From Brachycybe producta (lineage: Eukaryota; Arthropoda; Diplopoda; Playtdesmida; Andrognathidae): a stretch of DNA of 64,000 nt. A program made the position numbers and the translations under genes. The DNA lies in NCBI GenBank assembly GCA_036925085.1, contig JAUPFP010000005.1, forward strand, positions 6,099,855 to 6,163,854, written 5' to 3'. The first letter of the stretch is position 1. Every line of letters begins with the position of its first letter. The notes under the pieces were generated by a model, which saw only the letters and a program-made list of their open reading frames with translations, was not told the origin of the DNA and made no database searches. Below are positions 23,276 to 32,699 of the stretch, one piece after another.

Positions 23276-23768
23276 TTATTTTGTTCTTAAAATAAGTTAA
23301 AACACTTTTTTGAGTTTTTAATCACAACTTATTCCATATTAAAATTACGAAGAAATATTTTCAAAGCTGTCAATAAAATCGCGAAACGCGTCGAAGAAAA
23401 ACAAATCGAGGGCGAAATAACACTTTTGTCGATAAACAGCAGAAATAAAAGAACGTCGCTTTTACTAGTAAAGGTGCAACGAACGGAACCACCGCGAAGA
23501 AACAAACGAAAAGCACACGGGAAGGAAGAACGACGGCAGCGGCCGTCGACATTTACATTCTCTTCGGTTGGAGGTCATTAAATTTCGCTGCATAAAACAG
23601 CGCGCGACAAAAAAAAACATTGCGAAAAAAAGGGCGCTAAAGCTAACAATATTATAAACTAAGATTTTAAGTAGGAAAAAACCATCGAATTATTATTTAA
23701 AGTAAAAAAAACATACAGAAATATGTCAATATCGTAAAGAAAATCATAAAAATCGATTATTTTCTTAC

Positions 23769-23862
23769 CTTCTTTAGCTTGAACCGATGAGAAAAGCGTA
23801 AATTCCCAGACGAAAATCAAAGATGCAAAAAGCAAGAACACCACCTTCCACCTGGAAGCCAT
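23769..23862 (-). CDS. first coding exon (signal peptide) of an unidentified secreted or membrane protein
   Basis: An ATG at 23860-23862 (minus strand, G at -3 and G at +4) opens 31 codons starting MASRWK. The N-terminus is basic (Arg4, Lys6). A hydrophobic core of about 15 residues with VVFLLFASLIFVW follows, ending SSVQA-KE, a good signal-peptidase site after VQA. One base into codon 32 the sequence reads AAG then GTAAGA (donor at 23768), so the exon ends in phase 1. A phase-1 intron next to a signal peptide is typical of extracellular modular proteins in animals. Translation beyond the donor (KIIDFYDFLYD...) is AT-rich and intron-like. No downstream exon was recognised to the left, so the mature domain and function are unknown. 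A chance frame remains possible, but start context, signal-peptide layout and donor together argue for a real exon. Confidence 0.6.
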
Positions 23863-24095
23863 GACTTACACTGACTGAGAAAACGAATCCGCTCAAGTTC
23901 AGTGATCCACTTGGACACACTTCTTCGCTCTCTTTCTGCTCCTCCTCCCGCTCTCTTTTCGCTCTCTTCAACGTAGCAATAGAGATAGATGCCTTTGCTC
24001 TAGTATGCGCGCACTCTCTCTTTCTATCTATCTATCCGCTCAAAGACCTCCGCTATCAGCTACTGGGCAAATCACTCATTTTGTGACGTCATATC
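23863..24095 (-). promoter_or_regulatory. putative 5'UTR and TATA-less promoter of the signal-peptide gene
   Basis: Upstream of the ATG the minus strand is purine-rich (GAGAGCGAAAAGAGAGCGGG then AGGAGGAGCAGAAAGAG, about 23920-23965) with several CpGs, in contrast to the AT-rich flanks. A (GATA)n run lies at about 24023-24036, GCGCGCAT at about 24006 and the palindromic TGACGTCA, the cAMP-response-element core, at 24083-24090, roughly 220 bp upstream of the ATG. An Inr-like TCAGTC/TCAGTG stretch lies just before the ATG. No TATA box was seen. The transcription start is not determined. The role is inferred from position and composition. Confidence 0.45.
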
Positions 24096-25020
24096 TACAA
24101 CAACAACAAAAAAAATGAGAAGAAAAAAATCACAACAGATTTAGAGAACTGTTCTGTTAATAGAGGGCGCTTTAGGAGCAAAACTGGCTCAAAAATACAA
24201 TAAGACATGTTTAGACCCCACTATGTTAGAGTTTATAAAATGTGAATTAAAATACAACATTAAAATTAAATTCATATTTTAATTTTCAAATATTTTTATC
24301 AGCAAATGGACCTTTTATCCTTCTATTTACCTGTTTTTCCGCTTGCTTTATTTCGAGCTGTTTATTTTTCCTTATTTATTTTGTTTATTAAAGATTATAT
24401 CTTAGGCGACCATTTTAGTTATTTGGAATGTTTGCATAAATAATAGGAGACTTTTTTAAACAAAACAACCCTTTATACATCTCAAAAACCTAAAAAAAAA
24501 CCTCGCCTAAAAAACCTCAAAGAAGTTAACATTTACGAAAATTTCATAATAGGCCCACTAATAACCATTACTAAATAGAGAGAATAGCCAACAGCTTGGA
24601 TTTAAAAAACACGATCACACAAACAGAATGTACATACTTACAGAAATATGAAATATAACAGAGTACGCACATAAGCAAAAACGTATGGGCATGGCTTAAG
24701 TTGCTTATCGGCAACACTGTCCCTCTGCCGTAGGCCCTTTGGGCTGCTTGCAGAGTAATTATTCAAATTCAAATGTAAATGTGAGCTGAACAGACAGATC
24801 TTTAGTCATTTAGCCTCCAACCTTTGACTTCGATGATGAAAATAACACTGATTAAATAAAGCCTCTGTTTAATTAGTCATTTCCAAAGAGTGTGCTGTTG
24901 AGTCTTGCAATGTGTGCTGTGAAATTTTGGATTTTATATTGAAATTTATAACTTTTAAATTGGAAAATGCAAAAGGAACAAAAATGTCCTATTATACGTA
25001 CGCACTAATCCAATAGTTTT
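24096..25020. other. non-coding; probable upstream intergenic DNA
   Basis: AT-rich sequence with no repeat or coding frame that I can define. The (ACA)n-like CAACAACAAC run lies at about 24100-24110. Confidence 0.45.
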
Positions 25021-25560
25021 CCAAAGCGACTGCTGTGGCATACTAGTGTGTCGCGAGTTTTACCAGGTGTGCCGCGATTTCTTCAGGCAAAAAATACTGT
25101 GCCGCAAGCAAAAAAAAAAACGTTTGGGAAGATCTGTCTAGTCGACACTTTCTTGTAGCGCACACACACAGGCTGTACAGTGGCGCAGTTAGGGTTATTG
25201 GCGCCCAGGGCAAGTTATCAAAGTAGCGCCAGATCCCAAGATGGAGGAAATAATAAAGGGTTAAAGAGCCCAATGGGCGCGCCCTTTCCAAGGCTCCCCC
25301 CGATCAAGTTGGTCACCAAAATTATTCAATATACAGTATTTTGCATAATGATTAAAGATCAGTAAATGTCAAATTATATATTTCACATATTGGTTTTGAG
25401 GACCATCAACATTACAGTACTGGTTTGGGTTGTCATTTTGGCGCATCCTCAACCCAGTGCCCAAAACATTTGCACCTCCTTTACCTTTGCAACGAAGACA
25501 AAGTTTAAACGTAAGAAACACAGGCCCCAAACTTCCATATTCTATGTGTACTCTGGGGCC
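25020..25560. mobile_element. probable old DNA-transposon fragments
   Basis: TAGTGTGTCGCGAGTTTTACCAGG then TGTGCCGCGATTTCTTC (25042-25085) resembles the GTGTGCCGCG strings common near ends of hAT-derived repeats. CAGTGGCGCAGTTAGGG then TTATTGGCGCCCAGGGCAAG (25179-25214) resembles the CAGTGGCGTAGCTAGGG end found in several animal DNA-transposon families. No matching opposite end was located. Assignment rests on remembered family style only. The four overlapping frames of 60-82 codons have no recognisable product. Confidence 0.4.
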
Positions 25561-25849
25561 CAGACACACGGAAAATAAAATTATCGACTATGAAATTATC
25601 GTAAATGTCAACTTCCTTGAGTTTTTAAGTGCATAAAGGGTTGTTTTATTGAAAAAAAAAACTTATCAGATTATGTATGCAAACATTGAAAATTGCTAAA
25701 AAATGGTCGTCTATGTGTACACTGGGGGATCAGACATAGGGATAAAGAGGAAAAACACACACCAGAAAAGAAATAACTGTGCAAATGAAACAAAATGCAA
25801 TATAATATGCACACAACGTAGAAACAGAACGCGGTGAGACACACCGTCA

Positions 25850-26280
25850 GCAAGCAGGCACGTAGTACTGGCTACAAAATTCTAGGTCGGCAATATCTGG
25901 CATCGGCGATTCGCCGCCGCCTCCTCCACCTCCCAAATATTGTTTTTCTAGTGGCGTGCAAAATGAGCCACAAAAATTAACAATATTTTTTTAATATAAT
26001 ATACAAATCATGTAAACAAGTTTGCAATGTAAAGTAGCTGTTAAATTATGGTAACTGTGAAATTTTCACAGTTAGGAGAGGCTCTCGAGGGCTCCCCGAT
26101 TTTGAGAAGTTCCCGATAGCCCATATATGCTTAGGGGGCTTCTTAGTTTTGAGAGACTCAAGGGTTTACACCGTTTCGAGGGGCTTCCGTGGACCTTCCA
26201 GTTTAGACAGGCTTTTTGAAACCTCGCAGTTTCACGAACTACCCAGCACCTTCACAATTTCAAGAAACTCCTGCTGGCTA
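25850..26280 (-). mobile_element. minisatellite-bearing dispersed element, copy A
   Basis: Read on the minus strand: an array (26047-26273) of about seven 25-35 bp units with a CCTCGAGAGCCTCTC-AAACTGTGAA motif. After it come TTTAACAGCTA, TTTACATG-TTTGTATATT and finally GACCTAGAATTTTGTAGCCAGTA (about 25873-25895). The same order of parts recurs at 41445-41865 and 59727-60116. The AACTGTGAAA-TTTTCACAGTT palindrome (26053-26073) lies at the array edge. No protein is encoded. Non-autonomous Helitron-like elements in invertebrates often carry internal minisatellites, so that class is a reasonable but unproven guess. Confidence 0.6.
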
Positions 26281-26650
26281 ATTTATCTAAGAACTTTGTT
26301 TTATTAACAACTAAAATGTTGTACATGTATATATTGTATTATTGTTAATCATAACTACAGTAGTTTCAAATACAAAAAGTGTAGTATATACGTATCGTTA
26401 AACAAAACACATTTTAACGTGCACCACTCGGCAGTTTATAAAATTGACTGTTTGGCGCACCAGCCCCTAGGGCCTAGACGAACTGGTGCAGGCGGCATTT
26501 GGCGGTATTGCACAAATCCATATCTATACACACAAAACGGGCTGAAAAGTGAATGCACACATTGCCACTCAATCAACCAGATACGCACATTATGATTATG
26601 AGCACATTGACAGATAACAGAAACACAAATTAGTAGATTATAGAACAAAC

Positions 26651-26870
26651 ACATGTTACAGTCAAAATGGAAAATTAAAACATATGACGACCCATTCAGT
26701 ATTAAATCTACAAAATGACTAAAATGACTAACATTTTAGCTAAATCTGTATAGTTAATAACATGCTAGGTAACGTGTAGATTTACTACTGAATTTGGTGA
26801 ATTTGCACATTGACTAGAACATTTGCAAAATAACTGAGGTTTATTTTTCATTTTGGCAATACACACAATG
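26651..26870. mobile_element. probable second copy of the GTTACAGTC MITE
   Basis: CATGTTACAGTCAAAATGGAAAAT at the left matches 14341-14364. Downstream, both contain TAGTTAATA- and ACTACAAAATTG/ACTACTGAATTTG-type blocks and end in TTTGC-rich sequence. The right boundary is uncertain. Confidence 0.4.
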
Positions 26871-27099
26871 TCATATGTTTCCACTTCATCATTTCTGAGT
26901 TCGCGATGATTATGATGATGATGATAAAATAACACAAAACAAACAACAGAAAAAAATGACATTGAACAGTTTAAAAAAAAAAGGATTTGGTAACATTTTA
27001 AAGTGAAAAACAAAATCTGTTCCCAAAGTCAACTAAAAGTCAATCTCCGTTTAACATTTCAATCAAAATCCATCTATAGGTGATAAAATTGGTTGACTC

Positions 27100-29130
27100 A
27101 CATCCGTTATAAAACAAAAGGCGGTGAGAGAGAGAAAATAGAACACACAAACACAAGAGAGAGAGAGAGAAACAGAAAAGAATTGAAGGGAGTAACAAAA
27201 ACAATTAAAATTGAAACGACAAATCATATTGAGGCACCTACAAGTATTACAGCAACAAGATTATTAACCCTTTTTAAACTATGTACACAACAAATAGGGA
27301 GGTAGAATTGCAAATTGTCTCTTCTATAAAATATTCTACTCTTGTTTTTTTTCTGGAAAAAGAGATTGCGAATTTATTATATGATGATTGGTGGGTTTTC
27401 TAACTTGATTAGTTTCTACTTGGGTGACTCCAATTGTGGCGAATTGCCCAACCCTCAACTATTATTACCGATATTGCAATTTAAAATAAAATTACTAACT
27501 CGAAAAAAAAAAGGAAATGTCATATAATTATGAGTACCAATGACTGGTGCTGTGTCTGTATGTTTCAAAAGTCTGCCATAAATGAAGAAAATATCTCCAA
27601 AAAGAAGAGACTAATGGGATATTTTGCCCCTAAATGCTTCACACAGCTCATAACACTCAAATTACAATATTTCAAATAGAAATATTCTGTATTGAGATTT
27701 ATTAATAAAGCCCTTCAGTAAGACATTACAAATGAAATAAGTCTTCTTGTGAATGCTCAGTTATTGGGAAATAATAACCAATATGCAAATGCAGAAAAAT
27801 ACTAAGATATTAGGGGCCTACTTCAAATTTTAGAAATACACTTAACTAATTGAAGAAAAAAACCCAAGATATTAATGAAATTCATAAAAACTGAAAGAGC
27901 TTTTGAAAATAGAATTTAAACTATATAGTTAAATAATTAATTGCGTACAAAAAATTTTTTCTTTTTTTAGAAATTACAAAAATTCTTGTTTTTCACTTCA
28001 AAGTTCGGTTGAAACTTTTTTTTTATTAGACAATTTTTAAGATTAAAAAAATGTAAGAAATTATCAAATAAAAGTTTAAAAAACCTAAAATTTGTTAACT
28101 TTCAAACTACCATCAAAAGCTGAACTTTAGTAACTTATTATTTCAGTAACTCTTCATTTTAGTACTCTTCAGTAACTCTTCTAGTTTCAAGTCATTTTCA
28201 AGTTTTACTAAAAATTATTTTGAAAACGCAGAATGACCAGAGTTCTATAAATTGTGTGATTTTGTAGACTTCCCAAACAACCAGTTTACAATTGTAAAAC
28301 TTTTTGTACGTCTTTGCTATAATACTGTATATTAAATTCAGCCCAAGATTTTTAATAGGCACTTTTAGAATAATAAGAAATAATTTATTTTGGTTCCTGG
28401 CTATTGAGTCATTCTGTATTAATCGAATAAAATCTATACAAATTTGTGAATCATCAATTCCCCCTATGGTTGTTTTTATTTTGAATTAAAAACTGGATGC
28501 ATTTGCTTTCAGGCTCCTATACTACTGTCCTATATAGTTTTTGTAGTAACCCTTTAGCACCCTTCTCTATTCCCTATCAATATTTTCAAAGATTAGTATC
28601 AAACACAGGCAAAGTGAAAATGTAATTTGAGTAAGTTCAATTTCAGAAAGAAAGAAAGAAAAAATACACACAACAACATTCAATTCCAATTACAATCTGT
28701 GTTCACAGCAGACTCAGTTACAAACTTGTAACTTGTTTATGTTGTTACAATATAATGATGATGATGACAATGATCAATCACAGTGGCCACAGTAATATAA
28801 CTAGGCAAAAAAACCATCCTATTATCGATTTACGTTGAGTTGGGATAAGCTGTTATCGTTTTTTTTTATTATAACAACAAAAAAAAAGATATAAATAAAA
28901 GCTCTTTGCTTCACAATGTCACTAACCAGCATTTGATCTGATGGCAATAAAAAATGAATGACAAGAGGATAGGGGGAGATTGCAATTATGTAATATATAA
29001 AGCAAGGATCATGCCAGGGAGCTTCGGTTCCAGAAGTTTTAAAACCCACAAAATCAGCCAAAAGAATACTGTGAGGCTTTCCACATAGCATTGAATAGTT
29101 TTTTGGGACAATAACAGCGTTTTCGTACAA
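27100..29130. other. non-coding; no gene seen
   Basis: (GA)n tract at 27153-27170, (GAAA)n at about 28647-28662, repeated AGTAACTCTTC strings at 28143-28183 and AT-rich filler. No convincing exon. Confidence 0.45.
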
Positions 29131-29136
29131 CAGCCC

Positions 29137-29207
29137 GCGAGAGACAAAAATGTCTCACAGGTCATTGCGAAATTGTTTGAGGAGCGTTGTGCCAAACGCT
29201 CCTCAAA
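29137..29207. repeat. two adjacent hairpins
   Basis: GAGACAAAAATGTCTC (about 29141-29156) forms a short stem. TTTGAGGAGCGTT (29176-29188) and AACGCTCCTCAAA (29195-29207) form a perfect 13-bp stem with a 6-base loop. Two stems within 70 bases of AT-rich DNA suggest a fold-back fragment or a structured RNA. Nothing else distinguishes these. Confidence 0.65.
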
Positions 29208-29386
29208 ACACCACTAGTCTAAAATGTGTTTTTTGACTTAAGAGCCTAGATCCACGTCCATCTTGTTGTTTTGAGCAGACGACAACGAGACAAATGAGTG
29301 TTCTTATATAGTGTTACTAAAACTGAAAGAAATCGCCTCACAATCGCTCAATTAAATTACAGTAAAGCGCAAAATGCAATAAAAAG

Positions 29387-29995
29387 TATTGTTCTTCACG
29401 TGCTCGATTTATATAATTTTTGAAGAGGTCTTTCTATTTTTAAACAACGTTCAAAGTCGTTCGTTTTTTCAACCCCATGTTAAATCCCATAGGATCAAAA
29501 ACCGTCCCACAAACATTTGAAAAACTCTCGTTAAAACTGATTTAGAACAATAACAAAATAATTAGCACATACATTCATGTATTGGCTTCACGATGTTTCC
29601 TTTTTTATAAATTTTGAAAAGGTCCTTCTATTTTTTAATAACGTTTAAAATCGTACGTTTTTAAACTCCATGTTAAGTCCCATAGGACTAAAACACCGTC
29701 CAACAAAAGTTAAGAGAACTCTGATTAAAAACGATTTAGAGTAATCAGAAAAATTAGCACGTACTTACATGTGTTTATTGCCTTCAGGATTATTCTTTTT
29801 TCTAAATTTTAAAAGGGCTTTCTATTTTTAAATAACATTTAAAATTTTACGTTTTTTTAACTCCATGTTAAGTCCCATAGGAGCAAAAAACCGTCACCCA
29901 AACATTTGAAGAACTCCCGTTAAAAACAACTCAGAACAATAACAAAATAATTATTACGTGCATTAATCTACTGGCTTCACAATGTTTTCTTTTTA
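29387..29995. repeat. three-copy tandem repeat, about 194 bp unit
   Basis: The string CCATGTTAA(A/G)TCCCATAGGA begins at 29475, 29668 and 29863, giving periods of 193 and 195 bp. Each unit also has a shared TTTTGAA-AGG-CTTTCTATTTTTAA block before it. After it come an ACCGTC-CA and AACTC-GTTAAAA block, then ATTAGCAC-TAC and a GGCTTCA-GAT block. Identity between units is about 75-80 percent by eye. The array is non-coding and the unit is close to nucleosome length, as in many satellites. Confidence 0.85.
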
Positions 29996-30347
29996 GAAGG
30001 TTAGCACGCGAAATTATTTTTCTATTAATTATTATGTGACTTCGAACCGGGAGAAAAAACGTTAAAAAACCGTTTTTCAATCAACAACGATCGCAGCGCC
30101 TACATTCGGAGAAATTTTGAACTAAACGATGTATCTAGCCTCTTAAAAAAAGAGTTACAAGACACCCTTGTATTCTAGAGATTCACATAAAAAACTGTCA
30201 TAAAAGCCATTGGGCTGGCAATTTTACATCAAAGAAACTAGAAAATGTATTCGAAACTAGAAGGGTAGCTCAATCACTTATCTCTCTCACTTGTATCTTT
30301 CAAAATAAACATTTTATATAAACAAAAATTAAATAATACCGTCTGCT

Positions 30348-30712
30348 AAAGGCCTTCCTAGAGGTCAACAAATTATTTCTAAAAAATATTTCTGAAATGA
30401 AAACTAAGAGTTCTATTCCTAAAGTTTTCCCTAAAGCTCAACAAACCCTCTGAAATGAAAATTCTGAAATAATGAATGCCATCTAGTGACAGTATGTGGC
30501 CGGCCATCTTGAATAAGAATTTTGCAATGCATTTTCACATGGTCACACTGCCACAATGCTGCCAGTTTTTAGAGTTTTTTCTTTTTAGAACTCTGAAATA
30601 ATGTTTTTAACATTATTTCAGAGTTCTGAAAAGAGAAGGGCAGGTTTTTAGAAGAAAAAAAGTTCTAAAAGCCATCATTTCACAAGGTTTTGTTGAGCTC
30701 TAGGAAGGTCTT
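30348..30712. mobile_element. MITE, AAAGGCCTT-CTAGAG-TCAA family, copy 1 (nested)
   Basis: The left end AAAGGCCTTCCTAGAGGTCA pairs with the reverse complement of the right end, AAGACCTTCCTAGAGCTCAA. CCGTCTG lies just left and CCGTTGTCTG just right, a possible imperfect target duplication. Inside is a perfect 19-bp hairpin (30587-30605 with 30609-30627). A second copy is at 54316-54580. Confidence 0.7.
30587..30627. repeat. perfect 19-bp hairpin inside the nested MITE
   Basis: AGAACTCTGAAATAATGTT and its exact complement are separated by three T bases. Flanking CTTTTT and AAAAG bases extend the symmetry. Confidence 0.9.
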
Positions 30713-31298
30713 AACCGTTGTCTGTTTTAACTTGGGTCATTTTCAAACTCGCATATTATTTTAAGATATATCAACATGAAAATACTTTTTCATGTTGATA
30801 TTTATTAAAATAAGCTTTTTCTGTAATAAGTGAATTGTGCTACCCTTCTAGTTTCTAAAACACATTCAAGTTTCTCTTTATTCTGTACTTGAAAAACAGA
30901 ATTATCAAAATTAGACAAAAAACTAGAATTTATTTAGTAAATTAGCAAAACAGATTCATAAGGTAAGATGGGGCAAGTGTGACACAAAAATTGAAAAGTT
31001 AACTTTGGAATGATGTACACTGTACAGCTCTAAGTGTTCAACTAGGGATGTGTCATTTTTTATTTTGAAGCTTCATAATATTATGCTCTTAATTAAATAC
31101 ACAAATTAGACAATGACTCTTATTCAGTCTCTTGATATGTTATTCGAAATAATTATTTTTTAAACGGCAATAGTCCACTCTTGCAGCTTGCCCCATACAT
31201 GAGGAGCATGTACAAACCTAGTGTATGGTTGTCATGGACTTACTCCAATAAACAGTTTGAGCTAGTACAACACAATCTGTTATACCTCTTAAGGCCTG

Positions 31299-31882
31299 GT
31301 TACGAATATACGACTAAGTGCGGCACAAACGGCAATACAGAATAGTTATGTCAAAATGACGTCACAGCAAGCAATGCATTTAGATACAAGACATTGGCTT
31401 TAACTTCATTTTGACGTCACCATTCTGTAATGCCGTTTGCACTGCACTTAAGTCATATATTGTGCCTGGGGCCCACGATGCATCGAATGCCTTCTAACGC
31501 TGGACGAGTGATAGTTTGACACAGTGTTGCCATGAAACGGATGTCGAGTGGAATGGTCGGATGGGAAGTATTCGGGCAGGTGTCGGTTTACTTGTCCTGC
31601 ATCAAAGGGCCCCTCCAACAGCGGAATCTGTTCACCACACCATTCGTGACTCAGCCACACAATGCGTCCAAGTGTTCGGAACAAGTCCCAAAGAAACCTA
31701 CCGCTATGTGTGCTAAGGTTTCGCTTTTAGTTTCGCTCGTATTGATAGCCCAAATGTTTTAACCAATGTTGGAAACATAGTCTGACCAGTTTATCAATTG
31801 CGTACATACAACTGATACAAGTGTCCAACTGGCAAATGCTGGACACATAGTGTTTCCCCAGTCTTTAGTAACCAGGCCTTTA
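31299..31882. mobile_element. nested element, AAGGCCTGGTTAC ends, with GC-richer unidentified interior
   Basis: AAGGCCTGGTTAC (about 31300) and GTAACCAGGCCTT (about 31868-31880) are perfect 13-bp inverted ends next to TTAA-type sequence. The interior 31465-31740 is GC-richer than the window. It carries overlapping frames of 66-78 codons on both strands whose products I do not recognise. Near the right end CAATGTTGGAAACATAGTC (about 31764) and AAATGCTGGACACATAGTG (about 31834) are direct repeats. Confidence 0.6.
31301..31471. mobile_element. fold-back sequence within the AAGGCCTGGTTAC element
   Basis: ACGACTAAGTGCGGCACAAA then CGGCAATACAGAATAGTTATG on the left pairs with the reverse complement of the right, TGACTTAAGTGCAGTGCAAA then CGGCATTACAGAATGGTGACG. 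Arms of about 55-60 bp meet around 31375. The flanks GGCCTGGTTACGAATAT and, in reverse complement, GGCCCCAGGCACAATAT also pair weakly, so this may be a separate MITE or the terminal inverted repeat of a larger element. Confidence 0.65.
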
Positions 31883-32639
31883 AACATTCAAAAAAGATTA
31901 TTTACCTCTATATGGCACTTAATCTTAAAGGACAAAACTTAAATTACACAATTAAGCACAGAAGAGTGTAAATTAGACAAGTAAAATTTATGAAATTGTT
32001 ACCAATTGCTGCACTCGCCCCACCTCACCTTACATCTTTATGGAAATTGAAACAAAATTAAACATTTAAAAATGAAACCAACCCTTAATCAATTTCAAAC
32101 AGCCATAAAACGTTTCATTCTAAATATGCAAATCATGAAAATACCTTTTGACACGTTCAACTGAATGAATTTTTGACACATTACTTATCAAAAGAAATAA
32201 TTTTGCGTTAATAAGATGATGTCCACTTTACATGACAACACCATAGAATAAGACCATAGATGTAATTAATAATTAAACAAACTAACTATCTCTACAAGTA
32301 AAAAAAAGAACTAACCACATATAAAACACAAAAGAAAACACTTTTAAAGATGAACACGATAAGAAAATTCAGAACAGAAGTTGTGTCCACTTCTAAAATT
32401 TTTAATGAATGAATTTGGATTCTAAAGATAAATAATTTTCGCTTATTTACCCACATCTTGTTTGTGGACCCTCTTTCTCTATGGTAAACAACAATACAAA
32501 AATTAATGCACAAACTAAAAGTGGAATAGTATTTTTATGACTCATAATTTAAGACTAGTTAACCAATTAAAAAAAGGTTGTCTTTCCAATAAACTATTTA
32601 GATTGAAGAGAGTCAGAAAAATAAAAGAAAATACATTGG

Positions 32640-32675
32640 GGAAGGTGGAGAAAGGGGGGACTGGGGGGGGGGGGG
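32640..32675. repeat. G-rich run
   Basis: GGGGGGACTGGGGGGGGGGGGG near 32655-32673. Simple sequence; the minus-strand proline-rich frame over it is not a gene. Confidence 0.7.
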
Positions 32676-32699
32676 TAAGAAAATGAGGCGATATTTAGC

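Larger units (their letters stand above)
30236..30880. mobile_element. MITE, AACTAGAAGGGTAGCTCA family, interrupted copy
   Basis: The left arm GAAACTAGAAGGGTAGCTCA with ATCAC (about 30253-30278) is inverted at the right as CTACCCTTCTAGTTTC (30840-30855). The inner right part holds a TATCAACATGAAAA hairpin (30767-30797), also found in the 36.4-kb copy. About 365 bp of foreign DNA (30348-30712) splits the element, so it was inserted before the AAAGGCCTT element. Confidence 0.7.
30962..32033. mobile_element. inverted-repeat DNA element, GTAAGATGGGGCAAGTG ends
   Basis: The left end GGTAAGATGGGGCAAGTG is matched at the right by, in reverse complement, GTAAGGTGAGGTGGGGCGAGTG, giving about 1.07 kb. 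A closer partner, GCAGCTTGCCCCATAC (31184-31199), could instead close a roughly 238-bp element, so two readings are possible. Ends of the GTAAGATGGGGCA type are common in animal DNA transposons. No transposase was recognised. Confidence 0.55.

Noticed and set aside
23370-23552. 60-codon minus-strand frame with hydrophobic residues in a CpG-rich stretch
   Set aside because: It lies just beyond the donor of the signal-peptide exon in what should be intron. It has no flanking acceptor/donor pair that I could justify and no recognisable domain.
23774-23971. Possible upstream frame overlapping the signal-peptide start
   Set aside because: The frame would have to begin at TTG rather than ATG, so it is not a convincing upstream ORF.
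29387-29995. Considered as a CRISPR array because of regular spacing
   Set aside because: There are only three roughly 194-bp units with continuous similarity and no short repeat/unique spacer pattern, in animal-type DNA.
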